Shown piece by piece: positions 16,006-25,900 of a stretch of DNA of 64,000 bases. Under the pieces are notes generated by a model. The model had not been told where the DNA came from. It made no database searches and was given only the letters and a program-made list of their open reading frames with translations. How positions within the stretch are numbered: position 1 is the first letter of the stretch; every line of letters starts with the position of its first letter. Location: assembly GCF_000483485.1 (NCBI RefSeq), contig NZ_KI519609.1, positions 541,026-605,025 on the forward strand. The letters run 5' to 3'. The DNA is from Thiomicrorhabdus chilensis DSM 12352 (GTDB lineage Bacteria; Pseudomonadota; Gammaproteobacteria; Thiomicrospirales; Thiomicrospiraceae). The position numbers and the translations under genes are program-made.

Positions 16006-17367
16006 ATGAACAGTCAATTTGATGTAGAAGATTTAAAGAGAAAATTGCAAGCCTCAGGAGTAAAGTACTGTATTGGGGCCTATGTGGATATTCATGGGGT
16101 GCCTAAAGGTAAGTTTGTACCTATTGAGCATCTGGATCATATGGTGAAGGGATCCGAACTATACACTGGTTATGCCTTGGACGGTTTGGGGCAGAAACCC
16201 AATGAGGATGAAATTGCATCGATACCGGACTTGAACAGTCTGATTCAGTTGCCTTGGCAGCCGGAAGTTGCCTGGATGGCGGCGGACAATACCTTGCATG
16301 GTGAGCCCTATGAGATTAACACGCGCGTTGCTCTGAAAAAGGTATTGGCACAGGCCGAAGAGATGGGCTTTGGTTTTAACCTGGGGATTGAATGTGAGTT
16401 ATTCGTTCTCAAAGAGGAGGAAGATGGTTCTCTGTCGGTGCCGGATAAAGACGATAAGTTGATCAAGCCATGCTATGACGTGCGCAGTTTCATGAACCGT
16501 TTCACCTGGCTGGACAAAATGGCCACCACGATCAACGATTTGGGCTGGGATCTGTATTCGTTGGATCATGAAGATGCCAACGGGCAGTATGAATTCGACT
16601 TCCAGTACAGCGATGCCTTGACCATGTGCGATCGCTTTATCTTCTTCCGCTACATGGCCAAGCATTATGCTCAGGAAGAAGGGTTGCTGGCGACCTTCAT
16701 GCCGAAACCTTTTGCCGACAAGACCGGTAATGGCGCACATTTCAACATGTCGCTTTTCGATAAAGAAACCGGTGAGAATGTCTTTAAGTGTGATCCTAAA
16801 GACGATCCACGCGGTTTGGGCTTGACCGAGTTGGGTTATCAGTTCATCGGTGGGGTTTTAAAGCACGGTCCGGCATTGTGTGCGGTCTTCTCCCCAACGG
16901 TCAACAGTTATAAGCGATTGGTCAGGCAGGGAGCCATGGCGACGTTTTCCTGGGCACCGGTGTTTAATTCGTTCGGTTCCAATAACCGAACCAACTCGGT
17001 GAGGGTGCCGATGGGCGGCGGACGTTTTGAGTCCCGAAATGCCGACGGTGCGGTCAACCCCTATCTGGCAGCGGCCTTGGTATTGGGGGCAGGACTTCAG
17101 GGGATTCGCGAGAAGTTGGATCCGGGCCAGCCTCAGGAAGAGAACTTGTATGAATACAGTGAAGAACAGCTGTCGGAGAAAGGAATTGAATTTCTGCCTC
17201 AGAACCTTGCGGAAGCGGTTGAAGCGTTCGACAGCGATCCGTTTGTCGAAGAGGTGCTGGGTAAAGGTCTTAAAGACGAGTTCGTCAAGTACAAAACCAT
17301 GGAGTGGGAAGAATATCACCGGACGATTTCTGAGTGGGAGATCAAGAGATACAGCCATATGTTCTAA
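16006..17367 (+). CDS. Glutamine synthetase family ligase (GlnT/gamma-glutamylmethylamide synthetase-like)
   Basis: 453 residues covering the N-terminal beta-grasp and the whole catalytic domain. GS signatures are present: GIECELFVL (metal Glu), [32 protein letters not shown] in place of the usual loop, and the C-terminal [29 protein letters not shown] region that binds ATP and glutamate. This subgroup includes GlnT and gamma-glutamylmethylamide synthetase, which joins glutamate to ammonia or methylamine. In this operon it would capture ammonia or a small amine released by the creatininase-family enzyme. It starts 15 bases after that gene and ends at a strong terminator. Housekeeping GlnA is larger in residue count and elsewhere. 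Confidence 0.85.
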   Translation: MNSQFDVEDLKRKLQASGVKYCIGAYVDIHGVPKGKFVPIEHLDHMVKGSELYTGYALDGLGQKPNEDEIASIPDLNSLIQLPWQPEVAWMAADNTLHGEPYEINTRVALKKVLAQAEEMGFGFNLGIECELFVLKEEEDGSLSVPDKDDKLIKPCYDVRSFMNRFTWLDKMATTINDLGWDLYSLDHEDANGQYEFDFQYSDALTMCDRFIFFRYMAKHYAQEEGLLATFMPKPFADKTGNGAHFNMSLFDKETGENVFKCDPKDDPRGLGLTELGYQFIGGVLKHGPALCAVFSPTVNSYKRLVRQGAMATFSWAPVFNSFGSNNRTNSVRVPMGGGRFESRNADGAVNPYLAAALVLGAGLQGIREKLDPGQPQEENLYEYSEEQLSEKGIEFLPQNLAEAVEAFDSDPFVEEVLGKGLKDEFVKYKTMEWEEYHRTISEWEIKRYSHMF

Positions 17368-17391
17368 GAGCACTTTAGCTTTCGACTGCTG

Positions 17392-17420
17392 AAAAGCGGC
17401 CTTTATGGCCGCTTTTTTTT
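17392..17420 (+). terminator. Strong rho-independent terminator of the binding-protein operon
   Basis: AGCGGCC, a 5-base loop, then GGCCGCT and a run of eight Ts; flanking A/T pairs extend the stem. Confidence 0.92.
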
Positions 17421-17642
17421 GAGTTTTAGTTTCTTATGTCGGTAGGCATTCCGAGTTTGTTTTTAAATGACTGCTTGGATTTTTATTGTTTATTTGTGTT
17501 AGAGGCGAGTTTTTAGGTTAAGCTAAGTAAATGAGAATTTCTCTGTCATTCATCACGTTTTTGTCATAAAACTATAAGCAAGTTTGGGGTGAGCTTGAAT
17601 GATATCTAGTTTACAATATTAGTTACTTTAAGGTTATGCATA

Positions 17643-18530
17643 ATGAATCCGTCTGCTTCTATGGTCAATTTGGTTTCCTCTCTTCAAGCGTTTGTACACA
17701 ACCCCTCTCTAGCAAAATGGACGACGTATTTCATGCTGGTGCTATTGGCATGGCAGGTTGGTGTACTTGCTACTTCACGATTGAACGTGGTTGAGAAGCC
17801 CGCATTGCCTCAGATTTCTGTTGTTTCCCAAAAGGCGGTAAAGGTTCGTGATGAGGAATTTTTGCTTTTCGGTAAGCCTGAAGTGAATTCGGCGCAGCCT
17901 GCAGATTTAGCTGATGACGGTTTGTCGCCTTCCGAGGTGGATGCCAGTCGTCTACGCTTGAAACTGGTCGGGGCGATTGCGACGGAAGGCAAGGGTGTGG
18001 CAATTATCGAGTCCTCGGGTGAGACGCTGGTGATAGGCGAAGGTGAAGAGGTCCTCAAAGGCGTTGACTTGCTTAAGGTGTATTCGGATCAGGTTATTAT
18101 CCTTAATCGCGGAAAACGCGAGAAATTGATGATGGAAGAAGGTGGTTCGGATCTGTTCGAGAAAGCGGGGTCGTCGACAAAAGAACCTCAAGGCTCTGCA
18201 GATATAAGTCCGGAACATAAGGCAACCTTGAGACAAATCGGTGAGAATCTGCGTAGCAACCCGGTCAGTATTTCCAAATACATCCGTTTCCAACCGATCA
18301 ATAAAGATGGTAAATGGGTGGCGGTAAAAGTTTGGCCAAAATCAGAGCCAGAACTTTTCAAGACAATTGGTTTTGAGGCAGGAGATTTGCTTAAATCGGT
18401 GAACGGGCGATCCATTGAAGAGATGGCGCAGGAACCGAGCCTTTGGCAAGCCTTTTTGAATGAGAGTCAGTTCGACCTCACGGTAGAGCGTGACGGGCGA
18501 ATGGTTGATCTTTCGGTGGATTTGAATTGA
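17643..18530 (+). CDS. gspC: Type II secretion system protein GspC
   Basis: 295 residues. One N-terminal membrane helix (about 26-44) is followed by the GspC homology region (LFGKPEV at about 77 to about 165, with LRLKLVGAIATEGKGVAII) and a C-terminal PDZ-like domain (about 205-290, ISKYIRFQPI). GspC links the inner-membrane platform to the secretin and helps select cargo. It should precede gspD directly, but 16.2 kb separate the two here, filled by a minus-strand copper-enzyme block. The 270-base gap upstream follows a strong terminator and must hold the T2SS promoter. Confidence 0.93.
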   Translation: MNPSASMVNLVSSLQAFVHNPSLAKWTTYFMLVLLAWQVGVLATSRLNVVEKPALPQISVVSQKAVKVRDEEFLLFGKPEVNSAQPADLADDGLSPSEVDASRLRLKLVGAIATEGKGVAIIESSGETLVIGEGEEVLKGVDLLKVYSDQVIILNRGKREKLMMEEGGSDLFEKAGSSTKEPQGSADISPEHKATLRQIGENLRSNPVSISKYIRFQPINKDGKWVAVKVWPKSEPELFKTIGFEAGDLLKSVNGRSIEEMAQEPSLWQAFLNESQFDLTVERDGRMVDLSVDLN

Positions 18531-19024
18531 TTCGGTTTTTTGCGTCGAGCGATGACGAAATGAATTAAGAATGATCGTGATATCTTTTGGGCATGCTGAG
18601 CACGTGTATCCATTGGCCATGATAAATTCAAACTAAGTAAGTGATCCAGGAAGTTCCAGCCAATATGGCAAGGTATTCATTGTTTCTCTCATGTTCTGGC
18701 CACAAGTTGGTTGCCTATTCTGTCCTGAAAGATAATCAATGAATCAGTATTGAGATTCCCCTTCCTAATATGAACACATAAGTGTGAAAGCAAAATTCTC
18801 TGCCTTATAGGTTTGGATATTGGAGGCAGCTCCTCATTTATACTTTTCCGTTCTTCAATTGAAAGCTGTAGAAAACTCGAAGCACAATGTTTGAAAGTTG
18901 AGAACGCAACGGGGATCATGTTTATTATCAACATAACAGCATGCAAAGACGCAAAAAGTATCTAGCATTTTAGCTCTGATACAGGCTCAATGAATTTGGA
19001 AATTGCGAGTATATCATTGAGTAT
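18531..19024. other. Gene-free junction between gspC and the copper-enzyme block
   Basis: 494 bases, AT-rich, directly after the gspC stop. One minus-strand frame (18689-18946, 85 codons) is open but has no recognisable motif or convincing ribosome site, so I do not call it. No inverted terminal repeats, transposase fragment or tRNA was recognised at this edge. Confidence 0.5.
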
Positions 19025-20638
19025 TCAGGGTAGAATCCAGGTTGCATTTTCAGTATCTGTGCGACCATCTAAAAGCTCTAGCAGGTAGCCTCCTTTTGTG
19101 AGAAACCGTTGATCTGGACCAATGGTGGCTCGTGGGTGGACAGGTACATAGGCCGCGAGTCCTTGAGCGTGGTCCAATGAATCAAGCATATAGTCTCTCA
19201 ATAGGTAGCGCCGTACATGGTAGAGTGCGTCATTGGTTGCAAAGCAGGCAAAGAAAGCCTCAGATTGAATTCGGGGGTAGCGAATGTCGATGTCACGTGT
19301 TCGAGCCCAGACTTTGAAGCGTTCCATTGCGGAGTCAGGTTGACCGGGTAAATAATAGGGGTGAGCTATTAATGTTTTTTTGGATGTTGAAATAGGTAGA
19401 TTAACTAGATTGCGCTCTAGCAGCGTTGAGGAAAGGTAGAGTCGCTGGGTGGGAAATACATGCTTAAACCTTGCAAGCTGTTCACGATTTAGCCAAAGTA
19501 TGACAGCGGTCTTCAACGAATCAAACTCCTGCAATTTTAACTTTGTTAAAGGAAGAGGGTCTTTGCAAGAAAAAAGATGGTTTTCTACACTCATTTTTTT
19601 TCGTAGGAATGTTGAGCGCAGATTATTTGCTGCTATTTCGGATGCCTCTGTGCAGTATATTTGGACGACTTGTGATATGGGGTGTGTAGCGAGGTGTTCG
19701 GCGATTAGACTTGCTTCAAGGTCGAGACCTTGCGAGAAATAATGAGTATAAAAGTCTGTCGGATCAGCATCGGCTAGGTCAGTAGACGGGAATAGGCAGG
19801 GTATATTATGTCGTTCGCAGAAGCGGCCAATCGGTCTCCAGGAACCTGAGTTTAATCCGCTCATCATGGCAAAAACGGGGTTGTTTTTATATCTGTTTTC
19901 TAGCTGTTTGCTCCAGCTGGAACTTGGTCCCTTAAGGTTCCAGATATCGAGCATCCATTCTCGATATAAAGTAGGTAACTTGCTTGCAGGCGTTTTTCCT
20001 CGATTCCAGCGCAGACTCTCCAGACGTGTCTGTCTATTTTTTTCATCAACATAAGTTTGTAGCACTGAGAGAAATGCATCGCGCTTATGTTCATCAACTT
20101 CGTCAGTGATTACCGTAGCTAATCGAATCACCTTGTCATCTACCCCTGGAGGAGGTGTGCTGGATAATTTTTGTAAATAAGATGCAAGAGCGGTTACTTC
20201 ATCGTCGGAAAATTTATAACGAGGCATCAATGGATCAAGTTTGCGACCTGCAGGATTTATTCCAGTGCGAAGGGCTCTTGCAAAGCTTTGCTCATCATAG
20301 GCTGGACGCGGAGGTTGAATGGAGTCAGAGAAAAGGAAGCGGCCTGCAATAGGGAGAACTTGGTAGGAGCCTTCGGAAGTTCCCATACCGCTTCGACCAT
20401 GGCAGTTATGACAGCTAAATTGGCTGCCGGATACACTGACATCTCCAGTAACAATGGCCGTTATGGGATCGCCGGAAGGGCGAATCCCCTGTCTGTAAAT
20501 GCGCTGCCCATCTTCTATTCGTTCTAGACCTTCAACGGAGGCTGGAAAAGACATATGAAGTAAGCCGCTCCCAAGAAGGGTGACGGCAATGAGTGCACTG
20601 AAGCTGACACTCAATGATGAGCGAATATTGATCCTCAA
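19025..20638 (-). CDS. Cytochrome c fused to a periplasmic-binding-protein-like domain
   Basis: About 537 residues. A signal anchor (SLSVSFSALIAVTLLGSGLL) leads to a class I cytochrome c domain with haem motif CHNCH and a distal Met in LMPRYKFSD. A second domain of about 350 residues resembles type 1 periplasmic binding proteins (Peripla_BP_6). I place the start at a TTG whose TTGA overlaps the stop of the SCO1-like gene; an ATG at 20707 would overlap that gene by 73 bases. It is the last gene of a seven-gene minus-strand run. A ligand-gated or ligand-carrying electron acceptor for the copper oxidase is a plausible role, not shown by sequence. Confidence 0.75.
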   Translation of the reverse strand: MRINIRSSLSVSFSALIAVTLLGSGLLHMSFPASVEGLERIEDGQRIYRQGIRPSGDPITAIVTGDVSVSGSQFSCHNCHGRSGMGTSEGSYQVLPIAGRFLFSDSIQPPRPAYDEQSFARALRTGINPAGRKLDPLMPRYKFSDDEVTALASYLQKLSSTPPPGVDDKVIRLATVITDEVDEHKRDAFLSVLQTYVDEKNRQTRLESLRWNRGKTPASKLPTLYREWMLDIWNLKGPSSSWSKQLENRYKNNPVFAMMSGLNSGSWRPIGRFCERHNIPCLFPSTDLADADPTDFYTHYFSQGLDLEASLIAEHLATHPISQVVQIYCTEASEIAANNLRSTFLRKKMSVENHLFSCKDPLPLTKLKLQEFDSLKTAVILWLNREQLARFKHVFPTQRLYLSSTLLERNLVNLPISTSKKTLIAHPYYLPGQPDSAMERFKVWARTRDIDIRYPRIQSEAFFACFATNDALYHVRRYLLRDYMLDSLDHAQGLAAYVPVHPRATIGPDQRFLTKGGYLLELLDGRTDTENATWILP

Positions 20639-21351
20639 TTTAGTAGTCTCGTGGTGATTTCTTTTGCTAAATCCGTACTGCTGGCGAGTCCGTCTATGCG
20701 AATCCATTGGGTGCTTGTGGGGTGTTTAAGGAGTGTTAATGGTCTGTGATTCATTTTTGAACCGCTGAGGGCATCAAAATTGTTGAGTACCCGAGAAATA
20801 TCTTTGCTGTCACCAGTGAGGAAAGTCCAATTCGAGCCCGCATTAAAAAGTTTTGCGTACTTGTTGAGAACCTTGGGCCTGTCATATTCTGGATCGATTG
20901 AAATGGAAATTAACTTGAGATTTGATCCGGATTCGCCCAACTGCTTTTGCATTTGAGCAAAGGTTGCGGTCATGACCGGGCAAATCGTATTGCAAGTTGT
21001 GAAAATGAAGTTGAGGGCAATTGGGTCGTCCGCGTCAAGTAGGCTATTCAGTGATACATTTGAATTAAATTCGTCGATCAACGTCACTTCAGGCACTTTA
21101 TATTGTTGTGTTGTGACTGAGTAGCTTGGGTTTTCCATTGCTGCACGGTGTGCTGCATGTTCGTCCATCCCCATATGATTGCTATGATGGTTCATGTGTT
21201 GGTGATGTTGCGAGTGTTCACTCACCTCACTGCTCCAGACCGGAATGGTGCTTGTCAATATGAAGATTATGCAAGCTCCCAGGCCTCCATGCCAGCGTGA
21301 TCTTAATAGGGCTTTACGCTTTGAATTCTGCTTGGTGTATGGGTTATTCAT
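20635..21351 (-). CDS. SCO1/SenC/PrrC-family copper chaperone or thiol reductase
   Basis: 238 residues. A membrane anchor (about 20-38) is followed by a His/Met-rich linker (EHSQHHQHMNHH... to about 70) likely to bind copper, then a thioredoxin fold with CNTIC (CxxxC) and the distal His in MNHRPL. SCO proteins load copper into oxidases in the periplasm. ATG 21351 has GAGGA seven bases upstream, better than an ATG 12 codons earlier. Its location amid copper oxidase genes suggests it metallates these rather than cytochrome oxidase; no cox genes are near. Confidence 0.88.
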   Translation of the reverse strand: MNNPYTKQNSKRKALLRSRWHGGLGACIIFILTSTIPVWSSEVSEHSQHHQHMNHHSNHMGMDEHAAHRAAMENPSYSVTTQQYKVPEVTLIDEFNSNVSLNSLLDADDPIALNFIFTTCNTICPVMTATFAQMQKQLGESGSNLKLISISIDPEYDRPKVLNKYAKLFNAGSNWTFLTGDSKDISRVLNNFDALSGSKMNHRPLTLLKHPTSTQWIRIDGLASSTDLAKEITTRLLN

Positions 21352-21472
21352 GGACTTATCCTCAAAGCTTATGATTAATTGTCCCATCGACTAACACATC
21401 AAAGGTTACTGGCTAGTCGTCACGGACTCGAGTTTGGAATCTTGTCAACACTCTCAATTTGGACTGTCTTCA

Positions 21473-22258
21473 CTACCTTACAGAAGCCATGTTTATGGAG
21501 GGCATTGCGAAATGATTATCGTCAAGTTTAGGGTTGACCTGAAGGTTCTCGACAGTCAGGAAGTGAGATTGTTGATCGCCCTCAGTCTGTGTTTCCTGAC
21601 GGCCTGCGATTAATAATCCCTCCATATCTTTCCAGTCATGGTAAAAGGTCTCAACTCGTAACTTTCTTGTTCCTACCTCACGCAGACCTTCGACTTTAAC
21701 TTCGAGCGACGTTTCACTATCAAGATAAATCCAACGTACATCACCACTCGATAAGGTAACTTTAAGTTTAAATGTGTCTGTGTCGGCAACCTTTTCTTTA
21801 CCGAGAAGTTCTATTTTATGTCCACGTGTCTTGTAGTCGTAAAGTAGCCCATAGAGCTCAGAAGTGTCTGCCGCTATGCGCAATTCGTTTTCGCTCATGG
21901 GTTCAGGGTTTCTTCGCCCTAAGAAGGGCAATAGTTTCCAACCTGTTGTACCGTCAAAGGCCTGTATGGCTGTTTCGCCATCAAAAACGAATTCAAGACG
22001 CATTTTGTCTGGGCGTTTTTGCTCAAGAGTGTAGGGCAGATTCATACCTTGGCCAACATCCATGCGGCCTTGGAGTTGCAGAGAAGATACCGCATCCCAT
22101 TTTTTTTCACCACCGCGCGCTTCAATGTTTTGGTCGACAAGTTTAGCGACTTCACGATCCGCTTTTTGCTCTGTTGAAAAATAATAGTAGGGAGAGAAAT
22201 AGAGTGCCGTTAGCCCAAATAGGACGATGATTGTAAGAAAGGGTAATTTTTTTGACAT
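21473..22258 (-). CDS. Exported LolA/outer-membrane-lipoprotein-sorting-like protein
   Basis: 261 residues with an N-terminal membrane helix (FLTIIVLFGLTALYFSPYYYF). The rest is a beta-rich fold with repeats of the type FDGTTGWKLLPF and FKLKVTLSSGDVRWIYLDSETSLEVKVE, as seen in periplasmic lipid-carrier proteins of the LolA/LppX class (outer membrane lipoprotein-sorting protein). Start ATG 22258 follows GAGGAG. It lies in the copper oxidase block, 11 bases after the preceding small gene. It might help deliver a block product to the outer membrane. No cysteine or histidine cluster suggests copper binding. Confidence 0.65.
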   Translation of the reverse strand: MSKKLPFLTIIVLFGLTALYFSPYYYFSTEQKADREVAKLVDQNIEARGGEKKWDAVSSLQLQGRMDVGQGMNLPYTLEQKRPDKMRLEFVFDGETAIQAFDGTTGWKLLPFLGRRNPEPMSENELRIAADTSELYGLLYDYKTRGHKIELLGKEKVADTDTFKLKVTLSSGDVRWIYLDSETSLEVKVEGLREVGTRKLRVETFYHDWKDMEGLLIAGRQETQTEGDQQSHFLTVENLQVNPKLDDNHFAMPSINMASVR

Positions 22259-22269
22259 TAGAATTCTCC

Positions 22270-22824
22270 TCAAGAGTCTTCTTGCACGGTGAGTTGCTTG
22301 GCAATAAATTCACCAATTTGAATATTGACGTGTGCACCTGGCTTGATTAACTGGCCAGGGTTGGCAAAGAACATCCAATAGGTGTGGTTAGCCAGTGGTG
22401 GATCGGAGTTTCGTAGTGCACCCGTTTTGGCTGGAGTGGGTACGATGAATGTTGAGCCGCTTTCAATGTGCGTCAGTTGTGGTTTAGTTTGGCGTTCAAA
22501 CAGCGGTTTAGCTTTGTCTGGATCGAGAACCTTGTAACGGAATTCAAGCATGTAACCCGCTGCGGTGGTGCGTACATAAAGGATTTCGACGCCCCATTGA
22601 CGTTTCATGTAGGTTTTTTCACGAGGGTGGGTTGCTACCTTTTGTGTAGATATGCTTGCCATAATAGAGTCGCTAGTATTTGCAACAGAAAATCCTGACT
22701 CTGCAACAGACGTTCCGCAGATGGGGAGCAGAAGAAGACTGCACAATAGCTTTATAAAACGACTTCTTAATAGCGGCTTGTTTTCGTTAAGAGGCCTTTT
22801 TGTTATCTTAAAATGTTGTTGCAT
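22270..22824 (-). CDS. Exported protein of unknown function in the copper oxidase block
   Basis: 184 residues. A basic N-terminus leads to a signal peptide ending near CGTSVAES, then a compact soluble domain with RQWGVEILYVRTTAAGYMLEFRYKVLD and a proline-rich C-terminal half. I do not recognise the family. Ribosome site GAGGTAAG precedes the ATG. It is sandwiched between the giant gene (113 bases) and the LolA-like gene (11 bases) on the same strand, so it is probably an accessory periplasmic factor for the secreted oxidase. Confidence 0.7.
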   Translation of the reverse strand: MQQHFKITKRPLNENKPLLRSRFIKLLCSLLLLPICGTSVAESGFSVANTSDSIMASISTQKVATHPREKTYMKRQWGVEILYVRTTAAGYMLEFRYKVLDPDKAKPLFERQTKPQLTHIESGSTFIVPTPAKTGALRNSDPPLANHTYWMFFANPGQLIKPGAHVNIQIGEFIAKQLTVQEDS

Positions 22825-22936
22825 TCTGCTTACCTCGTTTTCTACTTATTGGGGCTGAAGCATCACGGTTTGCAGAATACTCCGCAAACCGTATGATTGC
22901 TTTTAACCTTTTCACTAGATGTTATGGCTCACCTCA

Positions 22937-25900
22937 TTACAACGCTCTCTCGTCGGCACCACGATCAAATCGAGCACCTTGTGGTCTGGTGTCACCGTCA
23001 AAGTCGAGTGCTGAACGAGGTTTTGTACCGTTCAAGTTTTGAATTCGTTGGGCGTTATTCAAGCCTGCTGAGGCAGCACCAATGTGGTAATTCCAGATAG
23101 TTGGTGTAGATGCCCATGGTGTTGCAGCTTCTTGGGTTAGCGGGCCAAAACGAATATCTAACATATTGCCGCCTTCACCAAAGGCTGGCGTTAAACGTAT
23201 TGGTCCAGGGGTACTCAAAGTTCTATCTCCATTACAGTATTCAGATATAAAGTCTGGATTTCCTGTAAGGTTTGAACGGTGATAACCTCCCGCAAGCGTG
23301 GTTAGGATGGATCTTCTTGGATTAAGTTTTAGGTCACCAGCCAAAGGAACTTGCGGTTCACCCAGAACACCAATATCCCAATAGTTAGCTCCTGTTGGGC
23401 AGTTTCCAGCTGAAGTTGGAGTTAGAACTGGTTGTAAAACGGAACCATCAAAAGAGAAGGCTCTGTTGTGCCAGATGATGTTATTAATCAATTGCAATGG
23501 GTTTGAGAACCCATTCGTTTCATTGAGTGCCGCTGCTAAGGATAGACTGTAACGTTCAGCAGAAATACCCGCTGGTTGAGGTGCTGTTGCGCCTCCTACA
23601 ATAAGGCCACCCACCGTTGCTGTACTGTCGTTGTTAGCAATCGTATTGTTATTGATAACGGCTCGTACAGTGTCTTGTAGAGAGATTCCTCCACCCGAGT
23701 AACCGGCTACATTGTTGACAATGATGTTGTTGGTAAATCGCAATAACCAAGGTTTCCTAGATTTGTTGTTGGTTTGAGTGAATCCGATTTCGCTACCATT
23801 GACAAATTGGGTACGAATACCACCACCGTGCCCACTACCAGCCTGGTTCCCTTGGATTAGGTTGCCGTTGACTTTGACATTCCCCGTTCCGAGTGAAAGT
23901 GCTGGCGGTTCTGATGGTTCACCACCAATAAAGATACCACCACCAGATGGATTCGCAGTCGGATCAAACGACTGGTTAAATAGAATCTGGTTGTGCTCAA
24001 TCATGCCAGAATGACTCTGACCTAAGTGTGCGATACCGGCACCGTCACCACTGGCATAGTTACCACAGATAAAGTTGTTTGCTACCGTATAGTTGTAACT
24101 ACCCGTTGCGAGCGCAAGCCCACCACCGATACTTTGTTCACCTATAGCACCATTTAGAGTGATTGCGTTATTGTGGATATTCAGATTTCTATTAAACGCA
24201 ATGATACCGTTGGCATTGGCTTGCTGATCTACATTGGGCAAGAATGGATGGCCGACACGGATACCGCCGTGCAAGAATCCAGAGTTACCGGTTATGTTAT
24301 TGTTAGAGATCTCTAGTTTGTGGGCATAGCCGTTGACAAATATACCACCACCACTGTCTGCATCTGTGATGGTGAATCCATCAATACGTGCAGGGTGAAT
24401 AACAAATCGGTTCGGGCCATTACGTTTTGCGAGTACCGTGATACCAGCACCGCGTTCGGTTGGTAGGCCAGCAAGTTGTCCTGGTAATAAGTCAACGATA
24501 CCACTGTTTACAAGTTCATTAACTTTATCAGACCAGGCCTGTAACTTCTCTGTAGGACGCTGGATTGCATTGATAATCGTATCAGAACCAGAACCTTGCA
24601 GGCGAACGGGTTTCGACATAATGACAAACTCATTGTAGTTACCAGGTTCAACCAAAATCAGAGCGCCATTAGTTGCCGAGTCAATCGCTGCTTGTATTGA
24701 ATCTCCGGCGGCAACACGGATAGGCGTTTCAGTGTCAACCGTAACGGTAACGCTATTGATAGATGCGTTTCCGCTGTCACCGCGAGTAACTAAAAGTTCA
24801 CCTGTCATGGGTGTTGCAGGTGCAACAGCGCGGATTTCATCAGGTCCCCATGCTTGTATAGATAAAGCGTGTTTGATGCCGTTTGCATCAATAAGTTCTA
24901 CGCTACCTGTTCCAGAACCGAAGCTTAGATCTCTCAGAACAGTGGGTTCATTGTAAGGAGCTGTGGCAAATGGACCCTCATAGGTTGGATTGGGAACTTC
25001 TGCGGCCGTTCCTGCTGAACGAATCGCAATCGTTTCACCTGGAGCGACAAGTGGTCCAAAAGCTCCTGATGTCGCGTTGCTAACTGAAGTAATGACTGGC
25101 GTTCCTTTGACAGCCGCACAATCTACAGGGTTGAAACCTCCAGCAAATGCCGCTTTTGGTAATACTGGGGTATCTAGATAGGTTGTTGCCCCAGGCATGA
25201 ATTGTGCCGTGTAACACGCCGTACCATAGGTGGATAATTTGAGCGGGTCTGATTGACCATCACCACCATCATTCATACAGGCAATTAACATCGCAGGGGA
25301 GTAACCACTAGGGATTGGTATGTTTGCGGTGTATGTTGATGGTAAAAGCCCATTGTATCGACCGAAAGAGTCACCATAAGAGCGGTATACTTCACGTCCT
25401 GTCCAGTCGCGCAGTGAAACGGGCAGATTAGCAGGGCTCCATTTTTCACCAAAACCTGGCGAAGCTGGATTACTTTCGTTGGAAATATCGTCTGTTATCA
25501 GGCCTGTAAACTGCGCTGCAACGGGCGTTGTCGTAAATAGATGGAAGTCTGCCGCCGCTTGACCCTGGTCAGAAAGGGTGACTTTTTTACGGTTACACAA
25601 TGGTCTTAGTGCCGTGGCAAATGGAGCAGGTTCTGCAGCATTCGGGAATAAGCTCATGATTTCAGGAACCTCGCGCAAATCACCCACACAAGGGGGTTGA
25701 GCGATGCCTGGCTCTGGAGCTAATGCCGCTGCAACAGTGGCTGCATCAGGGAAGGTAAATACCCCTGGTCCACCCGCTGGAGGAGAGACTGAAACGGTTG
25801 AGAAAATATCACCAAAACCAACGTTGACGTCTTCTTCTTTAATCAGTTCATAACCAGGGGGAGGTACAATTTCTACCACGTAACTACCTGCAGGTATGTC

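Noticed and set aside
18689-18946. 85-codon minus-strand open frame in the gspC-side junction
   Set aside because: No ribosome site, no signal or motif, and it lies in an AT-rich gap; chance length.
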